A stretch of DNA of 34,698 bases from Thermotogae bacterium (lineage in GTDB: Bacteria; Hydrothermota; Hydrothermia; LBFQ01). Positions within the stretch are counted from its first letter, which is position 1. Each line of letters starts with the position of its first letter. The position numbers and the translations under genes are program-made. Below the pieces are notes generated by a model. The model was given only the letters and a program-made list of their open reading frames with translations, did not search any database and was not told the DNA's origin. Below are positions 1 to 9,806 of this stretch, in pieces. The stretch lies in assembly GCA_013153965.1 (NCBI GenBank), contig JAADDJ010000037.1, positions 1 to 34,698 on the forward strand, read 5' to 3'.

Positions 1-160
1 CCTGCGCCGCCTTCACCGCCTCATGCACATCCTCCTTCGTTGAGAGGGGATGGATGGAGATGACCTCGTCCGGATAGGAGGGGTTGCGATTCTCAAACGT
101 GCGCCCACTCTTGGAGGGAACCCACTTGCCGTTTATGAAGTTAAGGTACTCTCTTGCCAT
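1..160 (-). CDS. Aldehyde dehydrogenase family protein, N-terminal fragment (runs off window start)
   Basis: My translation of the minus strand from ATG at 160: MAREYLNFINGKWVPSKSGRTFENRNPSYPDEVISIHPLSTKEDVHEAVKAAQ, a typical ALDH N-terminus (FINGKWV...). Absent from the ORF track because it is truncated. Confidence 0.85.
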   Translation of the reverse strand, partial: MAREYLNFINGKWVPSKSGRTFENRNPSYPDEVISIHPLSTKEDVHEAVKAAQ

Positions 161-168
161 AGGAAGGA

Positions 169-174
169 ATTTTA
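169..174 (-). promoter_or_regulatory. Putative -10 box TAAAAT, 8 nt before ALDH ATG
   Basis: Minus strand TAAAAT-TCCTTCCT-ATG. Confidence 0.6.
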
Positions 175-258
175 CCGTAGAGGATGCCCCGATTCATCCC
201 GCCTGCGGCAGAATCGTGGATTCCATCCGCGAATGCGAATCTCGGGCGAGGCCACCCT

Positions 259-264
259 TAGAAT
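259..264 (+). promoter_or_regulatory. Putative -10 box TAGAAT, 9 nt before ilvE ATG
   Basis: TAGAAT-ACTTGACAG-ATG. Confidence 0.6.
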
Positions 265-273
265 ACTTGACAG

Positions 274-1422
274 ATGTCTGGATACATATACATGCACCGC
301 AAGGAGAAGGGCAGGATCGTTGAGGGATACGTTCCGTGGGACGAGGCCAAGATACACGTACTCTCACACGTCATACACTACAGCAGCGGTGTATTTGAGG
401 GGATACGCGGCTACATAACCGACAGGGGCGTGGCCATATTCAGGGGCAGGGACCACTATCGGAGGCTCGTCAGATCCGCCAAGATATACCGGATGTTCGC
501 ACAGGACTACATGCCCCCGGAGATAGCCGGAGACGGCATCCCTCCCGTTGAGCGGGTCGTGGATTACTTCATGAGGATAACCGGGGAGCTCATCCGTAAG
601 AACGACCTGTACAACAGGGCCAAGGAGGTCAAGGAGAAGGGGGACATGGCGAATCCCTTCGTGTATATAAGACCCGTCATCTACAGGGGATACGACGTGG
701 GCGACGACCCCATCCTCAAACCCCCTCTGGGAGTCAATCCCTTGGGCAACCCCGTTGAGTGGTTCATAGCCGTCTTCCTGTGGGATGACTATCTGGGGAC
801 CGAGGCTATAGAGAAAGGTGCGGACGTGATAACCTCCGCTTGGGCCAAGAATGCCCCCAGCACCACCCCGTTCATGGCCAAAGGTGCCTCCAACTACGCC
901 ACGGGGCAGCTGGCCAAGATGGAGAGCGTCCTGAGCGCCTTCTTCAAGGATTACGACAAGGTCAGAAGGTTGAAGATGGGAGATTCCCTGACGAGGGACG
1001 ACCTGTTCCTGCCGGTTGAAAGCATCCAGCTGACGGTATCCGGGCACGTGGCCGAGGGGACCGGCGAGAACATCTTCGTGGTCATTTACCGCGATGGGGA
1101 TCCCCAGAGGCCCATCATATACACGCCACCGATAGCAGCCTCAATACTCCCCGGCATAACGCGGGACTCCATAATCCGCATAGCCAAGGATGAGGGATAC
1201 GAGGTCGTGGAGACCATGATTCCTCGGGAGATGCTCTACATCGCCGATGAGGTCTTCTTCACGGGTACCGCGGCGGAGGTGACACCCATAAGGACCGTTG
1301 ATGGCATCCCGGTCGGAGCGGGCAAGCCCGGACCCATAACCCTCCACCTGCGCGAGATATACACCAAGCTCGTGAGGGGACAGATAGAGGACAGGTACGG
1401 TTGGGTGGAGTACGTTGAATGA
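274..1422 (+). CDS. ilvE: Branched-chain amino acid aminotransferase (class IV)
   Basis: [45 protein letters not shown] and [17 protein letters not shown] motifs. Confidence 0.93.
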   Translation: MSGYIYMHRKEKGRIVEGYVPWDEAKIHVLSHVIHYSSGVFEGIRGYITDRGVAIFRGRDHYRRLVRSAKIYRMFAQDYMPPEIAGDGIPPVERVVDYFMRITGELIRKNDLYNRAKEVKEKGDMANPFVYIRPVIYRGYDVGDDPILKPPLGVNPLGNPVEWFIAVFLWDDYLGTEAIEKGADVITSAWAKNAPSTTPFMAKGASNYATGQLAKMESVLSAFFKDYDKVRRLKMGDSLTRDDLFLPVESIQLTVSGHVAEGTGENIFVVIYRDGDPQRPIIYTPPIAASILPGITRDSIIRIAKDEGYEVVETMIPREMLYIADEVFFTGTAAEVTPIRTVDGIPVGAGKPGPITLHLREIYTKLVRGQIEDRYGWVEYVE

Positions 1423-1832
1423 AAACCTACACCAAGTACCTGTGGTTCAACACCCCCACCCGTAGGGCGGTGGTGCGCATTACGGATGACGTCAGGGAGG
1501 CCGTAAGGGAGTCCAAAGTGAAGGAGGGCCTATGTCTGGTCTCGGCCATGCACCTTACGGCCTCCGTCCTCATTCAGGACAACGAATCCGGCCTGCACGA
1601 GGACATATGGGAGTGGCTGGAGAGGCTCGCCCCCTACCGTCCCGACTACAGACATCACAGGACGGGGGAGGACAACGCCGACGCCCATTTGAAGAATCTC
1701 ATAACTCACCTTCAGGTAGTCCTCCCCATCACCAACGGGGATCTTGACCTCGGGCCTTGGCAGGAGATATTCTATTTTGAGTACGACGGCCAACGTCCCA
1801 AACGCGTCGTGATTAAAATCATCGGTGAATGA
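1419..1832 (+). CDS. YjbQ/UPF0047 family protein
   Basis: [60 protein letters not shown] overlap with ilvE. Confidence 0.9.
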   Translation: MKTYTKYLWFNTPTRRAVVRITDDVREAVRESKVKEGLCLVSAMHLTASVLIQDNESGLHEDIWEWLERLAPYRPDYRHHRTGEDNADAHLKNLITHLQVVLPITNGDLDLGPWQEIFYFEYDGQRPKRVVIKIIGE

Positions 1833-2929
1833 AAAAGGTCGGGAATTTTGATTCGCTACTGACGGCGATAAGGGCGAGCGCGAACGTGGGTGGCAACTTC
1901 CTCTGGGAGTTCAAGGTGAAGGCCGGATCTCTGGAGGGAAGAATAATAACCCAAGGCGAGATGATCCTATACGCGGAGTACGGCGGCAAGAGGGGTTTGG
2001 ATGCCCTCATGGAACTTCAGAACTACGACGTACTGACGTACGAGGTCAATATCTACACGGGCGATATTCCGGAGCTCCACAACATCAAGCTTAGGGACTT
2101 GGAAACTTTGGACGTGAAGGCGGAGTACGAGGACGTTGAGCCCGTCGTCGTGGAGAGGATATTCTACGATTTCCTCGTTGAGATGGAGGATAAGGAGACC
2201 ACGGCCTTGGCCATATTCCCCTCCCGCGAGGGGCGCCCCGTCATGGCCGGCTTCATAGACGGCAGGTTGGTAGGTCTCAGAACTCCGGAGGAGACCTTCT
2301 CAACCGTTGAACTTTTGGACGAGTTGAGGACCTACAGGACACGCTTCCACATCCTTGAGGGTGAATTCGTACCTTACATGTCCGGATACTTCACCCTCAC
2401 CAAGTCGGCCATAGACACCCCCGCGGGGAGTTGGACTACGGAGAGGATAATCTCCCACGAGGGGACATTGGTATCCTTCGGAGTCGGGGATCGCATAATA
2501 GCCGTCTCCGACGGCCACAACCTCCTGATAGTCTTCAGACCTGTGGTCCCTCCGCAGATAACGAGCAAACTCCTGAAGGAATTCCAGAAGAAGGGGAGAC
2601 TGGTGGATGCGTATCCGGTGATTGAGATTGAGCCCATATTCCGATACAGCTTCAAGGACATAAAGGAGATACGTCGCACGTTTGACGCTCTGATAAAGGA
2701 GTCGCGAAAGCTGGTGGGTGAGATAATCTTCAACATGGCCAGCGATAGGGTCCTCAACTTCGCCCATCCCACCAACCCCTACCCGGACGAGTACGCCGAA
2801 TTCACGAAGAACGTATATAAGCAGTACGAGGACGAGATAGCCGCCTTCACGGGGAAACGCTGGAAGGAGATAAAGGCGAGCGTCCTCAAGGACGCCCCAG
2901 AACACGTAATTGAACTCTTCGGCTCTTAG
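1829..2929 (+). CDS. Conserved protein of unknown function (366 aa)
   Basis: Long ORF with ATGA overlap to yjbQ; no family recognised. Confidence 0.75.
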   Translation: MKKVGNFDSLLTAIRASANVGGNFLWEFKVKAGSLEGRIITQGEMILYAEYGGKRGLDALMELQNYDVLTYEVNIYTGDIPELHNIKLRDLETLDVKAEYEDVEPVVVERIFYDFLVEMEDKETTALAIFPSREGRPVMAGFIDGRLVGLRTPEETFSTVELLDELRTYRTRFHILEGEFVPYMSGYFTLTKSAIDTPAGSWTTERIISHEGTLVSFGVGDRIIAVSDGHNLLIVFRPVVPPQITSKLLKEFQKKGRLVDAYPVIEIEPIFRYSFKDIKEIRRTFDALIKESRKLVGEIIFNMASDRVLNFAHPTNPYPDEYAEFTKNVYKQYEDEIAAFTGKRWKEIKASVLKDAPEHVIELFGS

Positions 2930-3497
2930 GGGGGCGTTCCTCCTGTACGACGCCCTCATGCGCACCTTGAGGGTGAGGGTTGTAGGTCAGGTCTTCTCAA
3001 AGGAGCGCCCCAGCATCTTCTTCTTCTGGCATCGCAACCTTCTGCCCTTGCCCCACGTATTCCGCAACACCCCCATACGGGTGATGGTCTCGCCCAGCAG
3101 GGATGGAAGGCTGATAGGGAGCCTCGTTGAGCTGAAGGGATTGGGCGTTATATGGTCCTCCCAGCACAAATCCCCCCTAAGGGGGGTGATCTCGGTCGTC
3201 CGGGCGTTGAGGGAGGGATGGAACGTGGCCATAACGCCTGACGGCCCCAAGGGCCCGGCGCGCTGCTTCAAAGTGGGGACCTTGGAGTTAGCCAGAAGGA
3301 GTGGGGCGAGGATCGTATTCGTGGGGGTGGGATTCTCCGCCGCCTACCGCCTGAACACTTGGGATTCGCTCCGGGTACCCATGCCGCTCTCATCGGTCGC
3401 CGTCGTGGTTGAGGAGGCCTACCCCGAGAGTCCCGAGGAGGCGGCCCGTCTTTTGGACGATTTGGACGCCCGGGCCTTCAACTATCTGGAGATTTGA
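2910..3497 (+). CDS. DUF374-type lysophospholipid acyltransferase-like protein
   Basis: IFFFWHRNLLPLP, SPSRDGRLIG, ITPDGPKGPARCFKVGTLELARRSGARIV. Confidence 0.85.
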   Translation: MNSSALRGAFLLYDALMRTLRVRVVGQVFSKERPSIFFFWHRNLLPLPHVFRNTPIRVMVSPSRDGRLIGSLVELKGLGVIWSSQHKSPLRGVISVVRALREGWNVAITPDGPKGPARCFKVGTLELARRSGARIVFVGVGFSAAYRLNTWDSLRVPMPLSSVAVVVEEAYPESPEEAARLLDDLDARAFNYLEI

Positions 3498-3504
3498 GCC
3501 GCGG

Positions 3505-3510
3505 TAGAAT
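3505..3510 (+). promoter_or_regulatory. Putative -10 box TAGAAT, 7 nt before mce ATG
   Basis: TAGAAT-AGACGCT-ATG (3518). Confidence 0.6.
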
Positions 3511-3517
3511 AGACGCT

Positions 3518-3919
3518 ATGGTCAAGCTCTCGCACATAGCGCTCGCCGTACCGGCCGAGGAGTACGAGGAGGTCAAGCGGAATCTGCGGGCCATACTCAA
3601 CGTATCCCCGCAGGAGAAGGAGCTCCCCCACGCCAAACTCAAGGTGGCCCTCTTCAAATTGGCCAACGCCACCGTGGAGCTGTTGGCCCCGACCGGGGAG
3701 GGGTCCGACATAGACAAATTCTTGGAAAAGCGCGGCAAGGGCATACACCACATAGCCCTCCAGGTGGATAGCATCGCGGATGAGGTTGAGAGGCTTGAGA
3801 GGGAGGGATTCGTTTTTTCCGTCAAGGATTACGAGGGGGCGAAGGGTGGGAAGGTTGCCTTCCTCCATCCCAAATCCACCGGAGGTTTCCTCTTTGAGCT
3901 GGTGGAGGAGGAGTACTAA
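3518..3919 (+). CDS. mce: Methylmalonyl-CoA epimerase (VOC superfamily)
   Basis: MVKLSHIALAVP, GKGIHHIALQVD, FLHPKSTGGFLFELVEEE. Start moved from the TTG at 3494 to ATG 3518 using the -10 position. Confidence 0.9.
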   Translation: MVKLSHIALAVPAEEYEEVKRNLRAILNVSPQEKELPHAKLKVALFKLANATVELLAPTGEGSDIDKFLEKRGKGIHHIALQVDSIADEVERLEREGFVFSVKDYEGAKGGKVAFLHPKSTGGFLFELVEEEY

Positions 3920-4965
3920 CCCACCTCCGACAGCACCCTATTGACCTGCCCGGCCGTCCTCTCCCATGAGAAGCTCTTAACCCTCTCCAGCCCCCTCCTC
4001 ACGAACTCATCCCGCCGGGTCTCAAGCTGGCGCACGGCCTCAACCCAAGAGTCGGGATCGTCGGGGGAGGCGTACAGTATGGCGTCGCCTCCGGCCTCCA
4101 CGACCGTATCCGTCCCTATCACGGGACATCCCGACGCCATGGCCTCAAGGACGGGGAGGCCGAATCCCTCGTATCTGGAGGGAAACACCAGAGCGAAAGC
4201 CCCCGCGTACAGGAGGGGAAGCTCCTCCCGGGGGACGTAGCCGCGCAGATGCACCCTCTCGGATACTCCCAAAGAGGTCGCCAACTCCCGCAGGAACTCC
4301 GCGTACTCGTCCGACGCACCCACGACTATGAAGTCGTAGGGCAACTTGGGCAGCGCCCTCACCACCACGTGCGCGTTCTTGTAGCGGTACCGGGCCCCCA
4401 CCATGAGGAGGTAGGGCCTGCCGAAACCGAGCCTCCTCCTCGCCTCCGAGCCATCCATGGGCCTGAAGAGCTCCTCATCGTAGGATGGATAGGCCACCAG
4501 AACCCTCTCAGGCTTCACCCGGAAAAACTCCACTATATCCGCCTTGGAGCGCTCCGAGACGGTGATTATCCTATCAACCTTCCAGATGAAGGGGCGGAGG
4601 AAGAAGCGGTAGAGATAAGCCTGCTCCCGATACTTATCCGGCAGGATTATGGGTTGAATGTCATGCACCGTTATCACCTGCGGCCCTCTCCAGAGGAGCG
4701 ATATGGAGTGGTAGGTCCTGTAGAGGATACCTCTACCCGTGAGCCTCTGGATATACAGGAGCCTCCTGACGGCCGCCCCCTTACCGTACTTGGGGGCCGT
4801 ATCCTTCGGCGCCAACCGAATCCGCGCACCCGGAAAGAGCTCGGGAGAGTGCGTGAGGACCGTCATATCCTCCCGGAGGCGGAGAAGTTGCCTGACGACG
4901 TTTATCGTGTATATGCCGATGCCCATGGGACGGTCATCTGCTATTAGGGTATCCGCCAGAATCAC
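3916..4965 (-). CDS. Glycosyltransferase family 4
   Basis: GVSERVHLRGYVPREELPLLYAGAFALVFPSRYEGFGLPVLEAMASGCPVI; GTG start overlapping upstream stop. Confidence 0.9.
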   Translation of the reverse strand: MILADTLIADDRPMGIGIYTINVVRQLLRLREDMTVLTHSPELFPGARIRLAPKDTAPKYGKGAAVRRLLYIQRLTGRGILYRTYHSISLLWRGPQVITVHDIQPIILPDKYREQAYLYRFFLRPFIWKVDRIITVSERSKADIVEFFRVKPERVLVAYPSYDEELFRPMDGSEARRRLGFGRPYLLMVGARYRYKNAHVVVRALPKLPYDFIVVGASDEYAEFLRELATSLGVSERVHLRGYVPREELPLLYAGAFALVFPSRYEGFGLPVLEAMASGCPVIGTDTVVEAGGDAILYASPDDPDSWVEAVRQLETRRDEFVRRGLERVKSFSWERTAGQVNRVLSEVG

Positions 4966-5474
4966 ACCCTGAACCCTCCCCTTACTATCATCACTCCGAA
5001 GAGGGCCATGAATAGGCTCAGGAAGAAGACGGTCATGCCGACGGCTCGGGCGTAGGCCTTGTACTTGCGGTACTCCTTTGAATCCGGGGCCTCCTCACCG
5101 AGGCGGGTAGCCTTGGGACCTATCAGAAAGTCGTGGAAAGCCTGAAGGATGAGTATGGCCGTGTAGAAGGTGAGCTTGAGGGCGACGAGTCTCCCCGTGG
5201 GACCCCGGTACGTCTCCAACTTGAAGAGGTCGTACCACTCAATCCCCCTCACGTGCAGTTGGTACAGGCCCGTTATGAAGAAGAGGCTCAAGGCCCACCA
5301 TCCCAAGCGGCTGAAATTGACCCCCGTCTCATGCACCAGCCGGTGGTAGAGGTGGAGATACTGGGGCTTCCTTATGGCCGGGAGAAGAACGAAGGAGAGG
5401 AAGAGCATCCCCCCGATCCAGAAGGTAGCCATAAGGATGTGGGTATATACCGACAGGATGTAGAGCCACCTCAC
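4962..5474 (-). CDS. Multi-pass membrane protein, CopD-like
   Basis: VYTHILMATFWIGGMLFLSFVLLPAIRK, several TM segments. Start refined to GTG 5474 from the adjacent TATAAT. Confidence 0.7.
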   Translation of the reverse strand: MRWLYILSVYTHILMATFWIGGMLFLSFVLLPAIRKPQYLHLYHRLVHETGVNFSRLGWWALSLFFITGLYQLHVRGIEWYDLFKLETYRGPTGRLVALKLTFYTAILILQAFHDFLIGPKATRLGEEAPDSKEYRKYKAYARAVGMTVFFLSLFMALFGVMIVRGGFRV

Positions 5475-5483
5475 GTGGCGGCT

Positions 5484-5489
5484 ATTATA
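5484..5489 (-). promoter_or_regulatory. Putative -10 box TATAAT, 9 nt before GTG start
   Basis: Minus strand TATAAT-AGCCGCCAC-GTG. Confidence 0.6.
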
Positions 5490-5503
5490 CCGGCGGTTCG
5501 CGG

Positions 5504-6082
5504 CTACCTGAGGCGCACGTAGGCCAGATACATCCTCTGGACGACGGTAATGACGAGGAGGATATCGTATATACCCAACCCCCAGAGGAGGGCATCCCTC
5601 CCGAAGGCCCACCATATGAGAAGTAATGCCAATAGGCCCAAGAATCTCGGGTAGCGGCTCATCAGTCCCTCCCGCAGGCTCCCGCCTAAACCCTCAACCC
5701 TCGCCCTGATGTAGCTGATCAAATAGGCCGAGATGAGCGCCACCAGCGACAGAATCAAGATCTCGGCCTCCCCGCGGAAGTGGTACGCCATGGCCGAGAA
5801 GAGTAGGCCGTCGGTTAGCCTGTCCAAGGTGGAGTCCAGAAAGGCCCCGAAACGGCTCGTCCTACCCGTGAGCCTCGCCACGCCACCGTCAAGGGCATCC
5901 AGAGGAGCGAAGGTGGCCAGCCATATGGCCGCCCACAGGGGGCGTCCCGTCGCTATGAGGATGGAGCCTCCCGCCGTCAGCAGGGCGGACAGCACCGTCA
6001 GGACGTTCGGGGATACCCCCGTCTTGGCCAGAAGTTCCACCAGAGGCCTTATGAGGGAGCGGGAGAACTGCTCGTAATTCAT
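5504..6082 (-). CDS. CDP-alcohol phosphatidyltransferase
   Basis: Complete family motif DALDGGVARLTGRTSRFGAFLDSTLD. Confidence 0.93.
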   Translation of the reverse strand: MNYEQFSRSLIRPLVELLAKTGVSPNVLTVLSALLTAGGSILIATGRPLWAAIWLATFAPLDALDGGVARLTGRTSRFGAFLDSTLDRLTDGLLFSAMAYHFRGEAEILILSLVALISAYLISYIRARVEGLGGSLREGLMSRYPRFLGLLALLLIWWAFGRDALLWGLGIYDILLVITVVQRMYLAYVRLR

Positions 6083-7209
6083 ATTATCGGATTCCTCCTC
6101 GCCTCCATCAGGCGGCGGTACTCCCGCAGGACCGCCTGAAACTCATCCCTGAGGTCCTCCGGTAGGGGCTTCTCAGGCTCGGACTTTATCAGGAGAGGAT
6201 TTATCCGCTTACCGTAATGCCGAACCTCATAGTGGAGGTGGGGACCGGTGGATAGGCCGGTTGAGCCCACCGCCCCTATGCTCTGCCCCTGCTCAACGTA
6301 CTGCCCCCGCTTGACGTATATGCGCGATAGATGGCCGTAGAGGGTCGTATAGCCGTTGTTGTGGCGCACCACGACCGTCTTTCCGTAGCCCCTCCTCCAG
6401 CCGGCGAATATCACGGTGCCGTTGGCCACGGAGCGCACGGGAGTTCCGTAGGGTGCGGCGTAATCCACGCCGTGGTGAGGCCTCCATCGGCGGAGTATAG
6501 GATGGAATCTGACACCGAATCCGGATGTGATTCGGTAGGACCTCAGCGGGGAGCGGAGGAAGGCCCTCCGTACGCTGTTGCCCTCTTCATCGTAGTAGGA
6601 GCCCATGAATCGGGCCGCCACGTGCCTCCCAACGCTCTTTCCGATGTACTCGGCGTAATAGACCGTGCCGTCGGGGGCGTAGAGGACCTTAAGGGAATCC
6701 CCCTTTTGGGTCTCCGTGGCGAAATCCACCTCCCAAGCGAAGATATTGACGAGATTTACCAGGAGGATGGGGGGCAGACCCCTCTCCATGAAGGCATCCC
6801 ACAGGGTACTCTTCACCTCAACCTCAGCGTAGTTGGGGGTGAGGGCGCGGAATTTCCGATGACCCCGGAACATGCCCTTGGACGGCACGTACTCCCATAC
6901 CATACTCCTTCTCCTCAACTCCAATCTCATCAGGGAATCGTTCCTATAGACCGCGCGGACGGTGTCCCCCACCCGCAGGATGCGAACGCTGTCGGCCAGA
7001 AGACGTACGAACCTCCCCTTCACGGAATCTGGAACGCCCGTGAGTCTGCCTACCACGCTCGCGAAAACGTCCCCCCTCTCGGCTACGACCTCCCGCTTGG
7101 ACACTTTAGGAGCCGGATTATCCGGAAGGACCACCTCCTCGTCGCTCCTGCATCCTGCCAAGATGAGAATGATTGGAAGGTAATAGGGAACGCTCTTCGC
7201 CCACTTCAA
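6079..7209 (-). CDS. M23 (LytM-type) metallopeptidase, predicted lipoprotein
   Basis: Lipobox LILAGC; HHGVDYAAPYGTPV; GSTGLSTGPHLHYEV; TTG start. Confidence 0.9.
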   Translation of the reverse strand: MKWAKSVPYYLPIILILAGCRSDEEVVLPDNPAPKVSKREVVAERGDVFASVVGRLTGVPDSVKGRFVRLLADSVRILRVGDTVRAVYRNDSLMRLELRRRSMVWEYVPSKGMFRGHRKFRALTPNYAEVEVKSTLWDAFMERGLPPILLVNLVNIFAWEVDFATETQKGDSLKVLYAPDGTVYYAEYIGKSVGRHVAARFMGSYYDEEGNSVRRAFLRSPLRSYRITSGFGVRFHPILRRWRPHHGVDYAAPYGTPVRSVANGTVIFAGWRRGYGKTVVVRHNNGYTTLYGHLSRIYVKRGQYVEQGQSIGAVGSTGLSTGPHLHYEVRHYGKRINPLLIKSEPEKPLPEDLRDEFQAVLREYRRLMEARRNPII

Positions 7210-7215
7210 GACGGT

Positions 7216-7221
7216 ATTTTA
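7216..7221 (-). promoter_or_regulatory. Putative -10 box TAAAAT, 6 nt before TTG start
   Basis: Minus strand TAAAAT-ACCGTC-TTG. Confidence 0.6.
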
Positions 7222-7286
7222 CCTCGGAACTCCGCAGGGTTCCAATCACTGCCAGATAATCCCACTTAAGTTCTCGGAGGCGACCT

Positions 7287-7292
7287 TAGAAT
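7287..7292 (+). promoter_or_regulatory. Putative -10 box TAGAAT, 9 nt before ATG
   Basis: TAGAAT-ACTCGGCTT-ATG. Confidence 0.6.
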
Positions 7293-7301
7293 ACTCGGCT
7301 T

Positions 7302-9068
7302 ATGCGCAAGAACGACATAGCGATAAAAATCGCGGGCCTTGCCGGAGATGGGAGCCTGACCACCGGTGAGATGCTCTCAAAGGTTCTTAAGAAGATGGGC
7401 CTTTACGTTACGACCATAAAGGATTTCCCCTCCAACATCCGGGGATTGCCCACCAACATGACCGTTAGGGCCAAGTACGAACCCGTGTATGGACCCAAGG
7501 ATACCGTGGATTACCTGATAGCCTTCCACGTGGCCAACCTGTATAACCACGCCCACGAGGTGGCCCCGGGTGGTGTGATAATTTACGACACATCCGTAAA
7601 GCCCTTCCCCGACGAGCTGCGCAGGGACGACGTCTTCATCTACGAGTTGCCTCTGGCCAAGAAGGCCCGGGAGGAGTTGGGGTTGGAGATAATAAAGAAC
7701 GTGGTGGCCGTGGGCATCGTGGGTGAGGTCCTCGGCTTCAAGCACGACCTCGTCCATAAGGTCATAGCAGCGTGGTTCAAGGAGAAGGGCGAGAAGATCA
7801 TAAAGAAGAACATAGACGCGTACGAGCTGGGGAGGAAACTCGCATCCCAGTACGAGAAGCGGGACGAGTACGTCATTGAGGACCTCGGGGATCCCGGCCG
7901 GGTGATGATGGTCGGGAACGAGGCCATAACCCTCGGAGCTCTGGCCGCCGGGGTCCGGTTTGAGGCGGCCTACCCGATAACCCCCGCCTCCGAGATACTT
8001 GAGATGCTCGCCCTATACCTGCCCCACTTCAACGGGGCCGTGGTGCAGGCGGAGGATGAGATAGCCGCCATAAACTTCGCCTTGGGCGCCGCGTACGCCG
8101 GCGTGCGCTCCATGACCTCAACCTCCGGACCGGGTATGTCTCTGAAGACGGAGACCTTCGGTCTGGCCTACAACAACGAGACGCCCGTGGTGATAGTAGA
8201 TTCCCAGAGGGCTGGACCCTCCACGGGTCTTCCCACAAAGACCGAGCAATCCGACGTTCATCATGCTCTATTCGGGGGACACGGGGACGTCCTTCGGGTG
8301 GTTATAGCCCCCGCCACGTTGGAGGAGGGCTTCTATCTGACGGCGGAGGCCTTCAACTTGGCTGAGAAGTACCAGACTCCCGTCATCATCCTTACGGAGC
8401 AGGCCTTCGCCCAGAATAAATTCACGGCCGAGCCCGATGCCCTTGATCCCTACAAGGTCAAGATAGACCGGGGCAAGCTGATAGACAGGGAGGAGGCCGA
8501 GAGGTACGCCAAGGAGGGCAAGCAGTTCCTCCGCTACGAGATAACCGAGGACGGCGTGTCCCCCCGCTCCATTCCGGGCTACCCCGGAACCTTCTTCAAC
8601 GCGAACTCCAACGAGCACGACGAGACCGGCTACACCACCGAGGACATAGACATGCGCAAGCGGATGGTGGATAAGAGGCTCCGCAAGTACATGACCGCCC
8701 TCAAGAATGGGGACCTCCCCGCGCCGGTCTATTCGGGCGACGAGAACGCCGAGGTCGGCATAATAGGCTTCGGAGCCACCATGGGTCCCATCCTTGAGGC
8801 CATGGAGCAGCTCAAGGATAAGGGGATACCCACCCGCTTCATGCGTCTGCGCACCCTCATGCCCCTCCACGAGGACGAGGTCAGGGACTTCATATCCAAG
8901 CACAGGTACGTCTTCGTCGTTGAGCTCAACGCTCTCGGCCAGCTCTACAACTACCTGAAGCGCTACACCACCGAGCACGACAAACTTCACTCCATAACCA
9001 AGTACGTGGGCCAGATGTTCCGTCCTCGCGAGATAGCGGAGGCCATAGAGAAGGTGGTTAAGGGCTGA
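7302..9068 (+). CDS. 2-oxoacid:acceptor (ferredoxin) oxidoreductase, fused gamma-alpha subunit
   Basis: N-terminal gamma domain (IKIAGLAGDGSLTTGEMLSK) plus pyrimidine-binding alpha domain (AAYPITPASEILEMLA, QAEDEIAAINFALGAAYAG, TSTSGPGMSLKTE). Confidence 0.92.
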   Translation: MRKNDIAIKIAGLAGDGSLTTGEMLSKVLKKMGLYVTTIKDFPSNIRGLPTNMTVRAKYEPVYGPKDTVDYLIAFHVANLYNHAHEVAPGGVIIYDTSVKPFPDELRRDDVFIYELPLAKKAREELGLEIIKNVVAVGIVGEVLGFKHDLVHKVIAAWFKEKGEKIIKKNIDAYELGRKLASQYEKRDEYVIEDLGDPGRVMMVGNEAITLGALAAGVRFEAAYPITPASEILEMLALYLPHFNGAVVQAEDEIAAINFALGAAYAGVRSMTSTSGPGMSLKTETFGLAYNNETPVVIVDSQRAGPSTGLPTKTEQSDVHHALFGGHGDVLRVVIAPATLEEGFYLTAEAFNLAEKYQTPVIILTEQAFAQNKFTAEPDALDPYKVKIDRGKLIDREEAERYAKEGKQFLRYEITEDGVSPRSIPGYPGTFFNANSNEHDETGYTTEDIDMRKRMVDKRLRKYMTALKNGDLPAPVYSGDENAEVGIIGFGATMGPILEAMEQLKDKGIPTRFMRLRTLMPLHEDEVRDFISKHRYVFVVELNALGQLYNYLKRYTTEHDKLHSITKYVGQMFRPREIAEAIEKVVKG

Positions 9069-9106
9069 GGGACAGGATAGAGATAATAATCACTCGGGCC
9101 GGGAGG

Positions 9107-9784
9107 GTGAAACACTACACCCTCACCGGCCTCTCTTTAAAACTGCTGCGACTTGGAATATTCCTCCTCTCCCTCTTCGCCCTCGTGGGTTTCCTCACCG
9201 TGCTGGCCTTCACGCTGGCCTTGATATTCAGGGGTGAGGTCCTGAGGAGGTACTATGATCTCCTGCGGGCCGAGAGAGACCTGGCGGATCTTAGGAGCCG
9301 GTATGCCCGCCTTGAGGAGAGGATGCGGAGGATAGACTCCGCCCTCACGAGCGGCCTTCCCGGAGACACCTTGCCGACTTCAAAGGATTGGGGCTCCCCC
9401 ATACCCATATACATCACCGATTGCGATACCCCGTGCGCTCTTCCCGTATCCGCCCCCATAGTCCGGGGTATGCACGAGGACTATCACACCGGTGTGGACC
9501 TACCCGTGAAGGAGGGAACGCCCGTCTTCGCCACGGCTCGGGGGGTCGTGGTAGAGGTGGGTGAGAATCGTAGGTACGGAAAGTACGTGCGCATAAGACA
9601 CGCGAGGGGGTACGAGAGCCTGTACGCCCACCTGCAGGACGTACTCGTGAAGCGGGGGGATAGCGTCCAGATCGGCCGAATGATAGGCTTGGCGGGAAGT
9701 ACGGGTATGAGCACGGGCCCGCACGTCCATTACGAGGTCTATAAAGACGGCAAGCCGATTGATCCGGTCCTCTTGGCCGAGTGA
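9107..9784 (+). CDS. M23 metallopeptidase, membrane-anchored with coiled coil
   Basis: N-terminal TM, coiled coil, YHTGVDLPVKEGTPV, GSTGMSTGPHVHYEV; GTG start. Confidence 0.88.
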   Translation: MKHYTLTGLSLKLLRLGIFLLSLFALVGFLTVLAFTLALIFRGEVLRRYYDLLRAERDLADLRSRYARLEERMRRIDSALTSGLPGDTLPTSKDWGSPIPIYITDCDTPCALPVSAPIVRGMHEDYHTGVDLPVKEGTPVFATARGVVVEVGENRRYGKYVRIRHARGYESLYAHLQDVLVKRGDSVQIGRMIGLAGSTGMSTGPHVHYEVYKDGKPIDPVLLAE

Positions 9785-9794
9785 TTTCCCCCCG

Positions 9795-9800
9795 TAAAAT
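9795..9800 (+). promoter_or_regulatory. Putative -10 box TAAAAT, 6 nt before TTG start
   Basis: TAAAAT-CCGTCC-TTG. Confidence 0.55.
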
Positions 9801-9806
9801 CCGTCC

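Noticed and set aside
3172-3186. CCCCCC-TAA-GGGGGG hairpin-like sequence
   Set aside because: Lies in frame inside the DUF374 acyltransferase gene with no T-run; best explained by coding sequence.
7226-7243. GGAAC-TCCGCAGG-GTTCC inverted repeat upstream of the M23 lipoprotein gene
   Set aside because: Only 5-bp arms; too short to separate from chance without conservation data.
9061-9107. Possible -10 (ATAATAAT) or SD (GGGAGG) for the M23 gene at 9107
   Set aside because: Does not fit TAnAAT cleanly, and GGGAGG abuts the GTG with no spacing; left as an unexplained exception.
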